A stretch of 64,000 nt of DNA from JBFMFH01 sp964481395 (GCA_964481395.1 CAYZYG010000008.1:1-64000), one strand, 5' to 3'. Shown: positions 23,792 to 33,298, counted from the first letter of the stretch. The notes: generated by a model not told the origin, from the letters alone. Program-made: numbers and translations.

Positions 23792-24555
23792 TAGCCGCGC
23801 CACCGTTCGCTGTCGACCGACTTCGCGGTCAGGAAGAGTCCGAACGTGATGAAGCTGACGTAGTAGATCACGTGCTTGGTGTCGATGACGCCCTTGGCGA
23901 AGTCATCGAAGTGCTGGGTGATGGAGAGGTACTCGAGCACCGTGCGCGTCGTCGGCCCCGCCGACGCCGCGGCCCAGTCGATCACCCACAGCAGCAGGAA
24001 CACCGCGAAGGTGATCATGCCGGCCACGATCTGGTTCCTGGTGAAGCTCGAGACCAGCAGGCCGACCGCGATGAAGCACCCGCCGAGGAGAACCAGCCCG
24101 AGATACGCCGTGACGATGGGCTTCCACTCGGGCGTGCCGAAGAAGAACAGCATCAGGATGTAGACGAGGGAGACGCCCAGCATCGTGCCGTAGAGCGCCA
24201 TCGCCCCGAAGAACTTCCCGAGGATGATCTGCACGTCCGTCAGCGGCGACGTCAGCAGCAGCTCGATGGTGCCCGACCGCTTCTCCTCCGAGTACGTCCG
24301 CATCGTGATCATCGGAAGCACGAAGAGCAGGACGACCGTCATGTTGAGCAGGAGCGGCCGGATCATCTGCTGGTTCACGTTGAGCGGGGCGGGACCGGCG
24401 AACGCCATCTGCATGCCCTGCTGCACGAACCAGTTCAGGATCTGCGTGAAGAAGAAGCCGTACACGAGGGCGAAGAACCCGAGGACGACGTAGGCGATCG
24501 GCGAGGCGAAGTACGCCCGGATCTCCTTCTGGGCGATGGCCAGGATGTTGCTCAT
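23791..24555 (-). CDS. ABC-2 type permease (GldF-like)
   Basis: A 254-residue integral membrane protein with about six helices and the start MSNILAIAQKEIRAYFASP, typical of ABC-2 permeases. EEKRSGTIELLLTSPL is the conserved cytoplasmic loop motif. It overlaps the ATPase stop by four bases (ATGA) and the GldG-like start by one, so the three form one transporter. Exported substrate unknown; in Bacteroidetes the relatives are needed for gliding. Confidence 0.9.
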   Translation of the reverse strand: MSNILAIAQKEIRAYFASPIAYVVLGFFALVYGFFFTQILNWFVQQGMQMAFAGPAPLNVNQQMIRPLLLNMTVVLLFVLPMITMRTYSEEKRSGTIELLLTSPLTDVQIILGKFFGAMALYGTMLGVSLVYILMLFFFGTPEWKPIVTAYLGLVLLGGCFIAVGLLVSSFTRNQIVAGMITFAVFLLLWVIDWAAASAGPTTRTVLEYLSITQHFDDFAKGVIDTKHVIYYVSFITFGLFLTAKSVDSERWRG

Positions 24556-25532
24556 GCCTGCGCTCCTTCCGCCGGACCCGCCTCGCCACCCGCGGCGGGC
24601 TGCTCCTCTGTCGTCACCTGCAGGAAGATCTCCTCGAGGCTCATCCGCATCGGCCGCAGCTCCAGCAGGCCCCAGCCGTTCGAGACCACCACGCGTGCGA
24701 TCTCGCGGCGCACGTCCTCGCCGCGCGTGCTCTCGACTTCGTACCCGACGGCCCCGTCGTGCCGGTCGGAGGCGCCGACCCGGGAGACGCCCGCGATGCG
24801 TTCCAGCGCCGCGGCCGCGTCACCGCCCCCCGCGTCGACCTGCACGTACATGGTCTCCGCTCCGCGCAGCCGCCGCGTGAGATTCTCCGGCGTATCGACG
24901 GCGACGACCCGGCCCTTGTTGATGATCACCACCCGCTGGCACGTCTGGGCCACCTCGGGCAGGATGTGCGTGCTGAGGATGATCGTGTGGTCGCCCGACA
25001 GCTCCTTGATGAGCTGGCGCGTCTCGATGATCTGCTTCGGGTCGAGGCCGGCCGTCGGCTCGTCGAGCACCAGGACGTCAGGGTTGTGCAGGATCGCCTG
25101 GGCCAGGCCGACGCGCTGACGGAACCCCTTGGACAGCTTGCTGCAGTGCCGATCCGCCACGTCGCCCAGCCAGGTGCGCCTGACGACGGAGGCGAGGCGG
25201 TCCTTCCGCTCGCCCGCCGGCACGCCCTTGATCTTCGCGACGAAGGTCAGGTACTCGCGCACGGTCATGTCGGGGTAGAGCGGCGGGGTCTCGGGCAGGT
25301 AGCCGGTTCTCCGCTTGGCCTCGAGCGGCTGGTCGAACACGTCGAATCCGGCCACGACGACGCGCCCCTCGGTCGGGGGCATGTAGCCCGTGATGGCCCG
25401 CATCGTGGTGGTCTTGCCGGCGCCGTTCGGTCCCAGGAAGCCGAGGATCTCGCCCCGTTCGACCCGGAAACTCACATCGTCGACGGCGGTGAAACGGCCG
25501 TAGCGTTTGGTGAGGTGCTGGACCTCGATCAC
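24552..25532 (-). CDS. ABC transporter ATP-binding protein (GldA-like)
   Basis: A 326-residue ATPase with Walker A GPNGAGKTT, Q-loop region LPETPPLYPDMTV, signature LSKGFRQRVGLAQA, Walker B VLVLDEP and switch His in STHILPE. About 90 extra C-terminal residues follow the ATPase core. GTG at 25532 is chosen because the protein then starts VIEVQHLTKRYG and GGAG lies six bases upstream. A longer frame from 25694 would add 54 unrelated residues. First gene of a five- or six-gene minus-strand unit. Confidence 0.93.
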   Translation of the reverse strand: MIEVQHLTKRYGRFTAVDDVSFRVERGEILGFLGPNGAGKTTTMRAITGYMPPTEGRVVVAGFDVFDQPLEAKRRTGYLPETPPLYPDMTVREYLTFVAKIKGVPAGERKDRLASVVRRTWLGDVADRHCSKLSKGFRQRVGLAQAILHNPDVLVLDEPTAGLDPKQIIETRQLIKELSGDHTIILSTHILPEVAQTCQRVVIINKGRVVAVDTPENLTRRLRGAETMYVQVDAGGGDAAAALERIAGVSRVGASDRHDGAVGYEVESTRGEDVRREIARVVVSNGWGLLELRPMRMSLEEIFLQVTTEEQPAAGGEAGPAEGAQA

Positions 25533-25700
25533 TGAACTCTCCGTGGTTGTCGCTGCGTGGCGCGTCGATGCACAGCCAGGATTGTCGCCTCTTGCGAACA
25601 CACCGCGCCCGCCGGCTGGTGGCGGCTGAAACGCATGTTCGGTCGCGCGGCCTTCGTCAGCGGCGCCTGCCGGCATCCTGTTCGAGACGATCAACCCAGA

Positions 25701-25730
25701 ATCCTAGCGACAGGCCTGAGAGAGTGTCAA
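25701..25730 (-). promoter_or_regulatory. Promoter of the ABC/GldG operon
   Basis: On the minus strand TTGACA (25730-25725), 18-base spacer, TAGGAT (25706-25701). This is a full -35 consensus and leaves a leader of about 160 bases to the GTG at 25532. Confidence 0.65.
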
Positions 25731-25894
25731 CCCTGCTCGCGAGGCTGCGCCACTGACCGCCGACGCACGCGGGGGCCGGCTTCGCCTCCCGCGGCCACGG
25801 TGGCGGCTTTGCCCCGCCTGCGGCGGGGCGTAGACGTCGTGACGGCCGATCGAAGAGTGACTAATTTGCATCGACTTGCAGCCTTCAAGACGTC

Positions 25895-25900
25895 TAGGAT
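25895..25900 (+). promoter_or_regulatory. -10 element of the P-type ATPase gene
   Basis: TAGGAT ends 8 bases before the ATG at 25909, consistent with a leaderless or nearly leaderless mRNA. No good -35. Confidence 0.4.
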
Positions 25901-25908
25901 CGGATGGG

Positions 25909-28056
25909 ATGACCCCTGATCCGCCGCCTGCGTCGTGCCCGGTGTGCGCGCTGCACACCGAGTCGGTCTTTCGTGTGCACGGCCTCGACTGCCATGACGA
26001 GGTCGCGGTGCTCAACCGCCGCCTCAAGGACCTGCCCGGCCTCGAACGGTTCTCAGCGGACGTGGTGGGCGGCCGTATCCGCGTCGCCTACGACGCCGCG
26101 CGCGTGACGACCACCGCGATCGCGGATGCCGTCGCCGACACCGGCATGCGCGCCTGGCTGGAGCAGGAAGGCTCCTCGCGTGCCGCCGACCCGACGCGCA
26201 GGGGCCGACACGCCCTGCTGATCGTCTCCGGGACCGCACTGGCGGCCGGGTCACTGGCCGCGCTCGACGAGAGGTTGGCCGTACCGGCAGCGGTGTTCCA
26301 CGGGGTGACGGTCGTCGCGGGAGGATGGTACTGGGCCCGCCGCGCGTGGTCGGCCGCCCGCCTCCGAACCCTCGACATGAACGCGCTCATGCTGCTCGCG
26401 GTGGCCGGAGCCATCGCTATCGGAGAATGGGGCGAGGCTGCGACCGTCGCGTTCCTCTTCGCGCTGGCCCAGTGGCTCGAATCGCGAACCCTCGAACGCG
26501 CGCGCACGGCCGTCCGTGGACTGATGGAGCTGGCTCCATCCGAGGCGATCGTGCGCCGTGGAGACCGGGAGCTGCCGGTCCCGATCGATGAGATCGTGCC
26601 GCACGACGTCGTGATCGTGCAGCCGGGCGCGCGGATCCCGCTCGACGGCGTCGTGACGGCCGGGAACTCGGACGTGAATCAGGCGCCCATCACGGGCGAG
26701 TCCATGCCGGTGGAGAAGGCACCGGGGGCCGAGGTGTTTGCCGGGACCGTCAACGGGCACGGCGCGCTCGAGATCCGGGTCACGCACCTGCGGCGCGACA
26801 CCACCCTCGCGCGAATCATCGAACTCATCGAGCGCGCGCAGGCGCAGCGTGCCCCGGCCCAGGCGTTCGTGGACAGGTTCGCCAGGGTCTACACGCCGGT
26901 CGTCGTGGCGATGGCCGCCGCGGTCGCCGTCGTGCCGCCTCTCGCGTTTGCCGAGCCGTTCGGCGTCTGGTTCTACCGCGCCCTGGTCCTCCTGGTCATC
27001 TCGTGCCCTTGCGCACTCGTGATCTCGACGCCTGTGTCCTTCGTCTCTGCCCTCGCCGGAGCCGCCCGCCGGGGCGTGCTCGTCAAGGGAGGCATCCACC
27101 TCGAGACGCTTGCTGGCGTGCGCGCAATCGCGTTCGACAAGACCGGCACGCTGACACCCGGCGTGCCGGACGTCGTCGACGTCCGTCCGGTGGGGGGGGA
27201 GGACGCCCGCGATGTCCTGCGCGTCGCCGCGGCCATCGAGGCCCGCTCCGGACACCCGATCGGGCGGGCGATTCTCCGGCGCGCGTCGAGGGACGGCATC
27301 GATGCGGTACCGGGCCTGCAGCACCAGACGCTGCCCGGCCTCGGGGCCACGGCCATCGTCGACGGGGCGGTCGCCGTCGCCGGGAACCACCGCTTCTTCG
27401 AGGAGCGCGGGCTGTGTTCCGCCGAGGTCGAACGCCAGATCGACGACGTCGCGTCGGCAGGACGGGCACCGGTGCTCGTGGCCTGGGCCGGCCGGCCGAT
27501 TGGCGTGCTGGCCCTCGCCGACATGCCGCGCGCCTCTGCCGCGGCCTGCGTGGACCGCCTCCGACGCATCGGAGTCCGGACTGTCGCCATGCTGACGGGC
27601 GACCACCCGGAAACGGCGGCCCGCATCGGTGAGCGGCTCGGGATCACGGAGATCCGCGCGGGGCTGCTGCCCGCGGACAAGGTGTCTGCCGTACAGACCC
27701 TGGTTCGCGAACACGCCGTCGTGGCGATGGTGGGTGACGGCGTGAACGACGCGCCGGCGCTGGCGGCGGCATCGGTGGGAATCGCCATGGGCGTGGCTGG
27801 GAGCGACGCGGCCCTGGAGACGGCCGATGTGGCGCTTATGGCAGACGACCTGGCCAGAATCCCGTACGTCATCCGCCTCGGCCGAGCGACCGTGCGGAAC
27901 GTCCGGACGAACGTCGCGGTGGCGATCGGCCTGAAAGGGCTGTTTCTGGGGCTGGCCGCGTTCGGCGTGGCCACACTCTGGATGGCCGTCGTCGCGGATA
28001 TGGGCGCCTCGCTGCTCGTGATCGGAAACGGGCTGCGGTTGCTGCGCTTTCGCTAA
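25909..28056 (+). CDS. Heavy-metal transporting P1B-type ATPase (zinc/cadmium type likely)
   Basis: A 715-residue exporter. The CPC membrane motif is at 366-368, the phosphorylated Asp in DKTGTLT is residue 410, His449 lies in SGHPIG, and GDGVNDAP is near 610. The last helix region contains VADMGAS, with an Asp where Zn/Cd pumps such as ZntA have one. The N-terminal metal domain is unusual. C-P-V-C is at residues 10-13, and the usual G-M-x-C-x-x-C is GLDCHDE, i.e. C-x-x-E. ATG at 25909 follows a -10 by 8 bases. The stop abuts the opposite REC-PilZ gene with no spacing. Confidence 0.92.
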   Translation: MTPDPPPASCPVCALHTESVFRVHGLDCHDEVAVLNRRLKDLPGLERFSADVVGGRIRVAYDAARVTTTAIADAVADTGMRAWLEQEGSSRAADPTRRGRHALLIVSGTALAAGSLAALDERLAVPAAVFHGVTVVAGGWYWARRAWSAARLRTLDMNALMLLAVAGAIAIGEWGEAATVAFLFALAQWLESRTLERARTAVRGLMELAPSEAIVRRGDRELPVPIDEIVPHDVVIVQPGARIPLDGVVTAGNSDVNQAPITGESMPVEKAPGAEVFAGTVNGHGALEIRVTHLRRDTTLARIIELIERAQAQRAPAQAFVDRFARVYTPVVVAMAAAVAVVPPLAFAEPFGVWFYRALVLLVISCPCALVISTPVSFVSALAGAARRGVLVKGGIHLETLAGVRAIAFDKTGTLTPGVPDVVDVRPVGGEDARDVLRVAAAIEARSGHPIGRAILRRASRDGIDAVPGLQHQTLPGLGATAIVDGAVAVAGNHRFFEERGLCSAEVERQIDDVASAGRAPVLVAWAGRPIGVLALADMPRASAAACVDRLRRIGVRTVAMLTGDHPETAARIGERLGITEIRAGLLPADKVSAVQTLVREHAVVAMVGDGVNDAPALAAASVGIAMGVAGSDAALETADVALMADDLARIPYVIRLGRATVRNVRTNVAVAIGLKGLFLGLAAFGVATLWMAVVADMGASLLVIGNGLRLLRFR

Positions 28057-28776
28057 TCAGGAATCGTGGCGCTGAAAGAACTGCGCATCGACGAAGTCGT
28101 CGACGGCCGTCTGGTCGGCCGGTTCGATGCGTTCGAACTGGAGTCCCATGCCGACGCGCCGGTCGCTCCACGACACCCGCGCGTCGGCATCGACGTCGCG
28201 CTTGGTGTTGGGCAGCCGGAACCGCACACGGGCCCGTGAAGAGGCCTCGAGCGGGCTCATCGTCCGGATCGCCAGACCGCCCTTGCCCAGGTTCAGCGTC
28301 ACGGCGGCCGCGATGGTGTTCGTAAAGCGGTAGGCCACCGGGATCCCGAGGACGACCCGCGGGCTGGTGCGTCGGTTGAAGTTGTCCGGGAAGAGGTGAG
28401 GGGCCAGAGAGGGCAGGATGTGCTGGGCCGGGCTGAACTCGTTCACGTACCCCGCAATGCCCAGCCCGGCCAGGTCCCGGACCTCGCCGGCGCCGTTGAT
28501 GGTGCCGCTGAAGACGAGAATCGGCAGGCGGCCGCCGTCGAGTCTCCGGATGGCGCGCACCAGCTCGACGCCGCCCGCATGCGGGAGGCGCAGGTCCACC
28601 ACCAGCAGATCGATTTCGGACAGGTCCGCCCGAACGCGCGCGAGGAGTTCGGCGGCGCTCCGCACCGTGTAGGCGCGGTGCCCGGCGTGCTCCAGCGCGG
28701 CGCGGAATCGGTCCCTGACCGACGGCGTGTCGTCGGCAATCACAACGGTCTTGTGCGTGGCCCCCACGGCGATCAT
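28057..28776 (-). CDS. Receiver-PilZ fusion protein
   Basis: A 239-residue cytoplasmic protein. Residues 9-125 form a response-regulator receiver with VVIADD, phospho-acceptor Asp61 in VVDLRLP, and LVFSGT. The usual Lys near the end is not evident (GYVNEFSP). Residues about 133-230 form a PilZ domain beginning RRTSPR, the RxxxR diguanylate site. The second motif is NLGKGG instead of (D/N)xSxxG. It may couple a phosphorelay to cyclic-di-GMP, but both halves are atypical. No histidine kinase is adjacent. Confidence 0.82.
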   Translation of the reverse strand: MIAVGATHKTVVIADDTPSVRDRFRAALEHAGHRAYTVRSAAELLARVRADLSEIDLLVVDLRLPHAGGVELVRAIRRLDGGRLPILVFSGTINGAGEVRDLAGLGIAGYVNEFSPAQHILPSLAPHLFPDNFNRRTSPRVVLGIPVAYRFTNTIAAAVTLNLGKGGLAIRTMSPLEASSRARVRFRLPNTKRDVDADARVSWSDRRVGMGLQFERIEPADQTAVDDFVDAQFFQRHDS

Positions 28777-28907
28777 CCTGCTGAGGTATCGGCCGGGGCG
28801 CCCGCAGACCTTAGATCGCCGGCCGGGAGGCCGGCCCCGGCGTCTTGAAGGCCCTCGTCCCGGACATGTCTTTCGGGCGCACCGGGTCCTTCTTCAGGGC
28901 CTTGCGC

Positions 28908-28913
28908 TATAAT
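28908..28913 (+). promoter_or_regulatory. -10 element upstream of the LysW-like gene
   Basis: Perfect TATAAT. It leaves a leader of about 105 bases before the ATG at 29024. An 8-bp inverted repeat (AAGGCCCT/AGGGCCTT) lies upstream, its right arm ending just before the hexamer. No clear -35. Confidence 0.45.
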
Positions 28914-29023
28914 CCAGGCTCCCAACGACGCCCTGGCGCTTGCCCCGGACGCGCCGGCCGTTTCTGGGGGAAGTTCCGGGAAGTGCGGGGGGCCTGTCGC
29001 GGGCGGACCCGCAGGGAGGCGGT

Positions 29024-29244
<221 letters not shown>

Positions 29245-29248
<4 letters not shown>

Positions 29249-30108
29249 CTGCGTTGCCCCCCCAGACGACTGGCGCAGATGACGACGAGGTCGCCCTGAC
29301 CCGTAAGGAAGTCCGGCTCCGCGGCGTGCTGGCCGAGTTGGACTCGGTCGTCGTGGCGTACAGCGGAGGCGTCGACAGCGCGTACCTGGCGTGGGCCGCG
29401 ACGTCGGTGCTCGGTACTCAGGCGCTCTGCGTGACCGCAGACAGTGCGTCGTATCCCTCTCGCCACCGGGACCTGGCGATTCGACTCGCCCGCGATTTCG
29501 GATTCCGGCACGAGTTCATCTCGACCGATGAGATGGACAACCCCGATTACCGGGCCAACGAGCCGGACCGGTGCTTTCACTGCAAGCACGAGTTGTTCTC
29601 ACGCCTGACCGGCCTGGCGCGGGCCCGGGGCGTGGCGGCGGTCGTAGACGGAGCCAACGCCGACGACCGCGGTGACTATCGGCCCGGACGCTCGGCCGCG
29701 CGCCAGCTCGGTGTCCGCAGCCCGCTGGATGAGGCGGACCTCACGAAGGCCGATATCCGGGAGCTCGCCCGACGTGCCGGTCTGCCGATCTGGGACGAGC
29801 CTGCCTCCGCGTGTCTGTCGTCCCGGATTCCCTACCACTCGGAGGTGACGCCGGAGAAGCTCCGGATGATCGAGGCCGCCGAAGAAGGCCTCCGGGCCCT
29901 GGGATTCCGGATCTGCCGCGTACGGCACCACGACACGTTGGCGAAGATCGAAGTCGGCGAAGACGAAATGGCCCGGGCGCTGGATCCGGGCACACGGGAG
30001 GCCATGGTCGAGGCCGTGACCGCCGCCGGGTACGACTACGTGGCGCTCGACCTGCGGGGCTACCGCCAGGGCAGTCTGAACCGAGTGCTGCGCCTCGACC
30101 AGGTCTGA
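29245..30108 (+). CDS. larE: LarE-family ATP-dependent sacrificial sulfurtransferase
   Basis: A 287-residue PP-loop protein with SGGVDS (40-45), RCFHCKHELF and the sacrificial-Cys motif ACLSSRIPY (Cys190). In LarE this Cys gives its own sulfur to the nickel-pincer cofactor of lactate racemase. The family motifs are complete. larA, larB and larC are absent here, and the gene is instead coupled by a four-base overlap to a LysW-like protein, so its acceptor may differ. GTG start at 29245. Confidence 0.87.
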
Positions 30109-30118
30109 GCGCTGCGTC

Positions 30119-32512
30119 ATGCGCGACCTGATGCGCTGCCGGTCCCGTGAGTGCTGGGTCGTTGCCGGCATCGCCGCGGTCTTCCTCGCGCTGCACCTGC
30201 CGTATCTCGCGTCGGCCCTCGCCGACATCGACTCCGTGAACCTGGCGCTCGGCCTGCGTGATTTCGACCCTGCCCAGCACAGGCCGCACCCCCCTGGATA
30301 CCCGATCTTCATCGCGCTCGGGAAGCTCGCGTCGCTCGTGCTGACCGAGCCGCGGGCGCTCGCCATCTGGGGCGTCCTGTTTGCTGCCGCAGCGGCGTTC
30401 GCGTTGTGGATCTGCTTCAGCGCACTCGAGCGGGCAGACGACCCGGGCGGGGCCGGCGCCCGGCACGCCAGCAGCAGCTCTGGTACCGCGGTTGCGGCGG
30501 CGGCTGTCGCGCTCAGCGCCCCGCTGGTCTGGATGAGCGCATCCCGGCCGATGACGGACCTCGCCGGGCTTGGTGCGGCCGCCATCGCTCAGGCCTTGCT
30601 GGCGGCCGGTCTCGCCAGGCAGAACCTGCGGACGGGCGAGACTTCGACCGGTGCCGACGCCGTGCAGGCCGTCGAGTCGGGCCGGCTCATCCTGATGGGC
30701 GCGTTCGCCGCCGCGCTGGCGATCGGCGTCCGCTCGCAGGCGGTGTGGCTCACGCTGCCCCTCCTCGCGTACGTCCTGACGGACCGGGTCGGGCGCGGGG
30801 CTGCGGGCGCGCTGATCGGCAGCACCGTGTGGTTTCTGGTGGGCACGCTTCTGTGGGCGGTGCCGCTCGTGATTGCCAGCGGCGGCGTAACGGCGTACTG
30901 GGCGGCCTTCAGGAATCAGGCCGGAGAGGACTGGACGGACGCTGACATCCTCGCAACGCACCCGGGAGTACACAAGGCTGCTGCGGCACTCGTCGACACG
31001 TTCATCCGCCCGTGGGACTCGTACTGGCTGGGCGGAGTCATCGTGCTGCTCGCGGCCGCGGGCGTGATCGTGCTCGCGGTCCGGGGCCGGCGCGCCCTGT
31101 ACGCGTTACTGTCGGTGGCGGTGCCGTACGGCGCGTTCCACCTGCTGTTCCAGGAGACCGCGCACACCCGCTACGCCATTCCCCTCGTGCCGATCGTGGC
31201 CTACCTGGCGATGCGCGGCCTCGCCGCCGCCGGGCGCCGGGCGCTCGTGGCCGGGGCGGCCGTCATCGTCCTGGTGAGCGTCGTATCGACGCAGCCCAAG
31301 CTCGCGGCCTACTCGCGGGGAGGGAGTCCCTCGGCGTCTCTGCTCGCGGCCATGAGGGCCCGGATCGAGTCGGGGCTGACAGAGCCGCGACCCGTTCTGC
31401 GGCTGCCCCAGGCCCTGGCCCTGGCCTGGCGCGACGAACGCCTCGGGCTCGACGCCGTTCCCACGCTGAGAGCGCGTCAGTGGACCGCCCTGGTCGAGCA
31501 CTGGCGAGGCGGTTCGACACGTCCCGTCTGGTACGTGGCCGAGCCGGAGGCGAGCGGGCTCGACAATCGCCACGACCTCGTCCAGTTCGATCCGTCGGCG
31601 CGCCGACTGGTCGGCTCATGGCGGTGGCCGTTTCAGCCCGCGAATCTGCTGGGAGGCGTGCGCCCGTCCGACCTCGACTGGTACGAACTGGATCCGCCAG
31701 GATGGATGATGCTCGACAGCGGGTCGCTCACGCCACGGCTCGCGGGCCTGGCCGCCGGGGACACGGGAGGACTGACGCGTGGCGGCCTGAGGATGCTCGT
31801 GCGGCGCCGTGCCGGTCCCGTCAATGTGATGGTCGGGGGGCGCAACCTCGGCAAGGCTGGCGCGCCAGCCGTGATCTTCACCCTGTCGGTCGACGGGGAG
31901 GTACGCGACTCGTGGACCGTCGCGCCGTCGCCGGGGTTCTTCGTCCGCACGTGGGCGTGGCCCGATGGCGTGGCTGCAGGCGAGGGGGCGTACGCGCTGA
32001 TGTCGATCCGGGCCTCGGTTGACGGCCGCGACGAACCCGCCCTGGCCGCGATCGAACAATTCGACGTGCAGCCGGCGGGACGCCCGATCCTGGCGTTCGG
32101 CGAGGGATGGCACGAGCAGGAGTACGACCCGTCGACCGGACGCCTGTGGCGATGGGCAGGTGAGCGAGCCACCGTCCGCGTCATCGGGGCTGCGGGAGAT
32201 GCCCTACTCCGGGTGACTGGCGAAGCGCCGTCGCGGTACTTCGACCATCCGGCCCGCGTCGTCGTGTTGGGCGCCGGCAGGGTGCTGTTCGAATCGACGG
32301 TGAGCGATGATTACGACTGGACGATTCCGCTGCCGGCTGACGTATTGCGCGCTTCGGACGGCCGTCTGACGATAGCCACGGATCAGAGCTTCAGACCGGC
32401 AGATCGGCAGGACAGTCCGGACGCGAGGGTGCTTGGTCTGCGCACGTTCATCGTGTCGCTGACGCCGGCTTCCTGGCCAGGCACAGCAGCGAGCTTCCGA
32501 ACGGCAGGTTGA
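30119..32512 (+). CDS. Large membrane glycosyltransferase-like protein (GT-C fold)
   Basis: A 797-residue protein. The first half has about ten hydrophobic segments. An acidic motif lies in the first loop (ADIDSVN, then DFDPAQHRPHPPGYP), as in lipid-linked-sugar-dependent GT-C enzymes. The C-terminal third is soluble and beta-rich, perhaps carbohydrate binding. The glycosyl donor and acceptor are unknown. The gene starts 11 bases after larE and overlaps the opposite methyltransferase by 65 bases at the 3' end. Confidence 0.65.
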   Translation: MRDLMRCRSRECWVVAGIAAVFLALHLPYLASALADIDSVNLALGLRDFDPAQHRPHPPGYPIFIALGKLASLVLTEPRALAIWGVLFAAAAAFALWICFSALERADDPGGAGARHASSSSGTAVAAAAVALSAPLVWMSASRPMTDLAGLGAAAIAQALLAAGLARQNLRTGETSTGADAVQAVESGRLILMGAFAAALAIGVRSQAVWLTLPLLAYVLTDRVGRGAAGALIGSTVWFLVGTLLWAVPLVIASGGVTAYWAAFRNQAGEDWTDADILATHPGVHKAAAALVDTFIRPWDSYWLGGVIVLLAAAGVIVLAVRGRRALYALLSVAVPYGAFHLLFQETAHTRYAIPLVPIVAYLAMRGLAAAGRRALVAGAAVIVLVSVVSTQPKLAAYSRGGSPSASLLAAMRARIESGLTEPRPVLRLPQALALAWRDERLGLDAVPTLRARQWTALVEHWRGGSTRPVWYVAEPEASGLDNRHDLVQFDPSARRLVGSWRWPFQPANLLGGVRPSDLDWYELDPPGWMMLDSGSLTPRLAGLAAGDTGGLTRGGLRMLVRRRAGPVNVMVGGRNLGKAGAPAVIFTLSVDGEVRDSWTVAPSPGFFVRTWAWPDGVAAGEGAYALMSIRASVDGRDEPALAAIEQFDVQPAGRPILAFGEGWHEQEYDPSTGRLWRWAGERATVRVIGAAGDALLRVTGEAPSRYFDHPARVVVLGAGRVLFESTVSDDYDWTIPLPADVLRASDGRLTIATDQSFRPADRQDSPDARVLGLRTFIVSLTPASWPGTAASFRTAG

Positions 32513-33206
32513 CGGATCGAATCACCCGGGCCTCGGCGCGCAGCGCTGCGGCCAGCAGCGCGTTGACGGGCCTCGGTGGCACGGTGATGTCCGCCTCTGC
32601 GTGCTCGACCGGCGACAGCCCCACGACGCGCTGGTAGGTTCGCACGGCCAGCATGAGAGGGAAGAGCGAGGCGTTCGTGTACGTGACCCGTTCGACGCGG
32701 AATCCCGCGGACATCAGCAGCCCGCTCAAGCTCGCCCGTGTGTAGCGTCGCACTTCAGCCGAGAGAACCGAATGGTCCCCGTGCAGGATCGGCATGGCGG
32801 CCACGTTCACGACCAATCCTCCGCCGGGTCTGAGCACGCGCCACATTTCCCGGACCGCGCGGCGCTCCAGGTCCGAGTCGAGGCAGTAGAGCACATCGAA
32901 GGAGGTGACGGCGTCGAACGCCTCGTCTCGGAATGGCAACTGGCCGACGCTGGCGCGAGCCACGCGGGTTTCACCGCGCGAGCGCGCGACGGTGAGGCCC
33001 GCCCAGGTCAGGTCGATGCCGATTGTAGAGCCGAACGCACCGAGCAGCCGGAGATTGTGTCCCGTTCCGCACCCGCAGTCGAGGAGTCGCGGCGCGCAGG
33101 CTTGCTCCACGGCGCGGGCGACGAACGGGCGCACCATGCGTCGGAATCCGCGGAACCAGAAATGCTGTTCCTCGGCTCGAGCCGTGGCTTGCAGAAGGCG
33201 GTCCAC
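32448..33206 (-). CDS. SAM-dependent class I methyltransferase
   Basis: A 252-residue protein with the SAM motif LLDCGCGTGHN, an acidic IGIDLT strand, FDAVTSFDVLYCLD and EMWRVLRPGGGLVVNV, as in Methyltransf_11. Substrate unknown. The start is GTG at 33206, because the -10 TACAAT ends six bases upstream and the conserved sequence begins at once. Upstream in-frame sequence has no homology and crosses the pal gene. Confidence 0.82.
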   Translation of the reverse strand: MDRLLQATARAEEQHFWFRGFRRMVRPFVARAVEQACAPRLLDCGCGTGHNLRLLGAFGSTIGIDLTWAGLTVARSRGETRVARASVGQLPFRDEAFDAVTSFDVLYCLDSDLERRAVREMWRVLRPGGGLVVNVAAMPILHGDHSVLSAEVRRYTRASLSGLLMSAGFRVERVTYTNASLFPLMLAVRTYQRVVGLSPVEHAEADITVPPRPVNALLAAALRAEARVIRSVNLPFGSSLLCLARKPASATR

Positions 33207-33212
33207 GCCGCC

Positions 33213-33218
33213 ATTGTA
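33213..33218 (-). promoter_or_regulatory. Leaderless -10 of the methyltransferase gene
   Basis: TACAAT on the minus strand, six bases before the GTG start. Confidence 0.45.
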
Positions 33219-33243
33219 ACTACGCACGGCGGAGAACGCCCAA

Positions 33244-33255
33244 AACTGGCCAGTT
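33244..33255. promoter_or_regulatory. 12-bp palindrome between methyltransferase and pal
   Basis: AACTGGCCAGTT, perfectly symmetric, 14 bases upstream of the pal -35 and upstream of the opposite gene's -10. Candidate operator. Confidence 0.35.
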
Positions 33256-33269
33256 CTGACCGAATTGCG

Positions 33270-33298
33270 TTGACAGGTACGGCCACAGCCGATAGAGT
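33270..33298 (+). promoter_or_regulatory. pal promoter
   Basis: TTGACA (33270-33275), 17-base spacer, TAGAGT (33293-33298). The leader is about 100 bases and ends in a strong AGGGAGGAG ribosome site at 33391-33399. Confidence 0.6.

Larger units (their letters stand above)
25533..25908. other. Divergent intergenic region between ABC operon and P-type ATPase
   Basis: 376 bases with no convincing gene. It holds a sigma70-like promoter for the ABC operon and a -10 for the ATPase gene. A GC-rich inverted repeat GCCCCGCC/GGCGGGGC lies near 25814-25831. Nothing else recognised. Confidence 0.6.
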
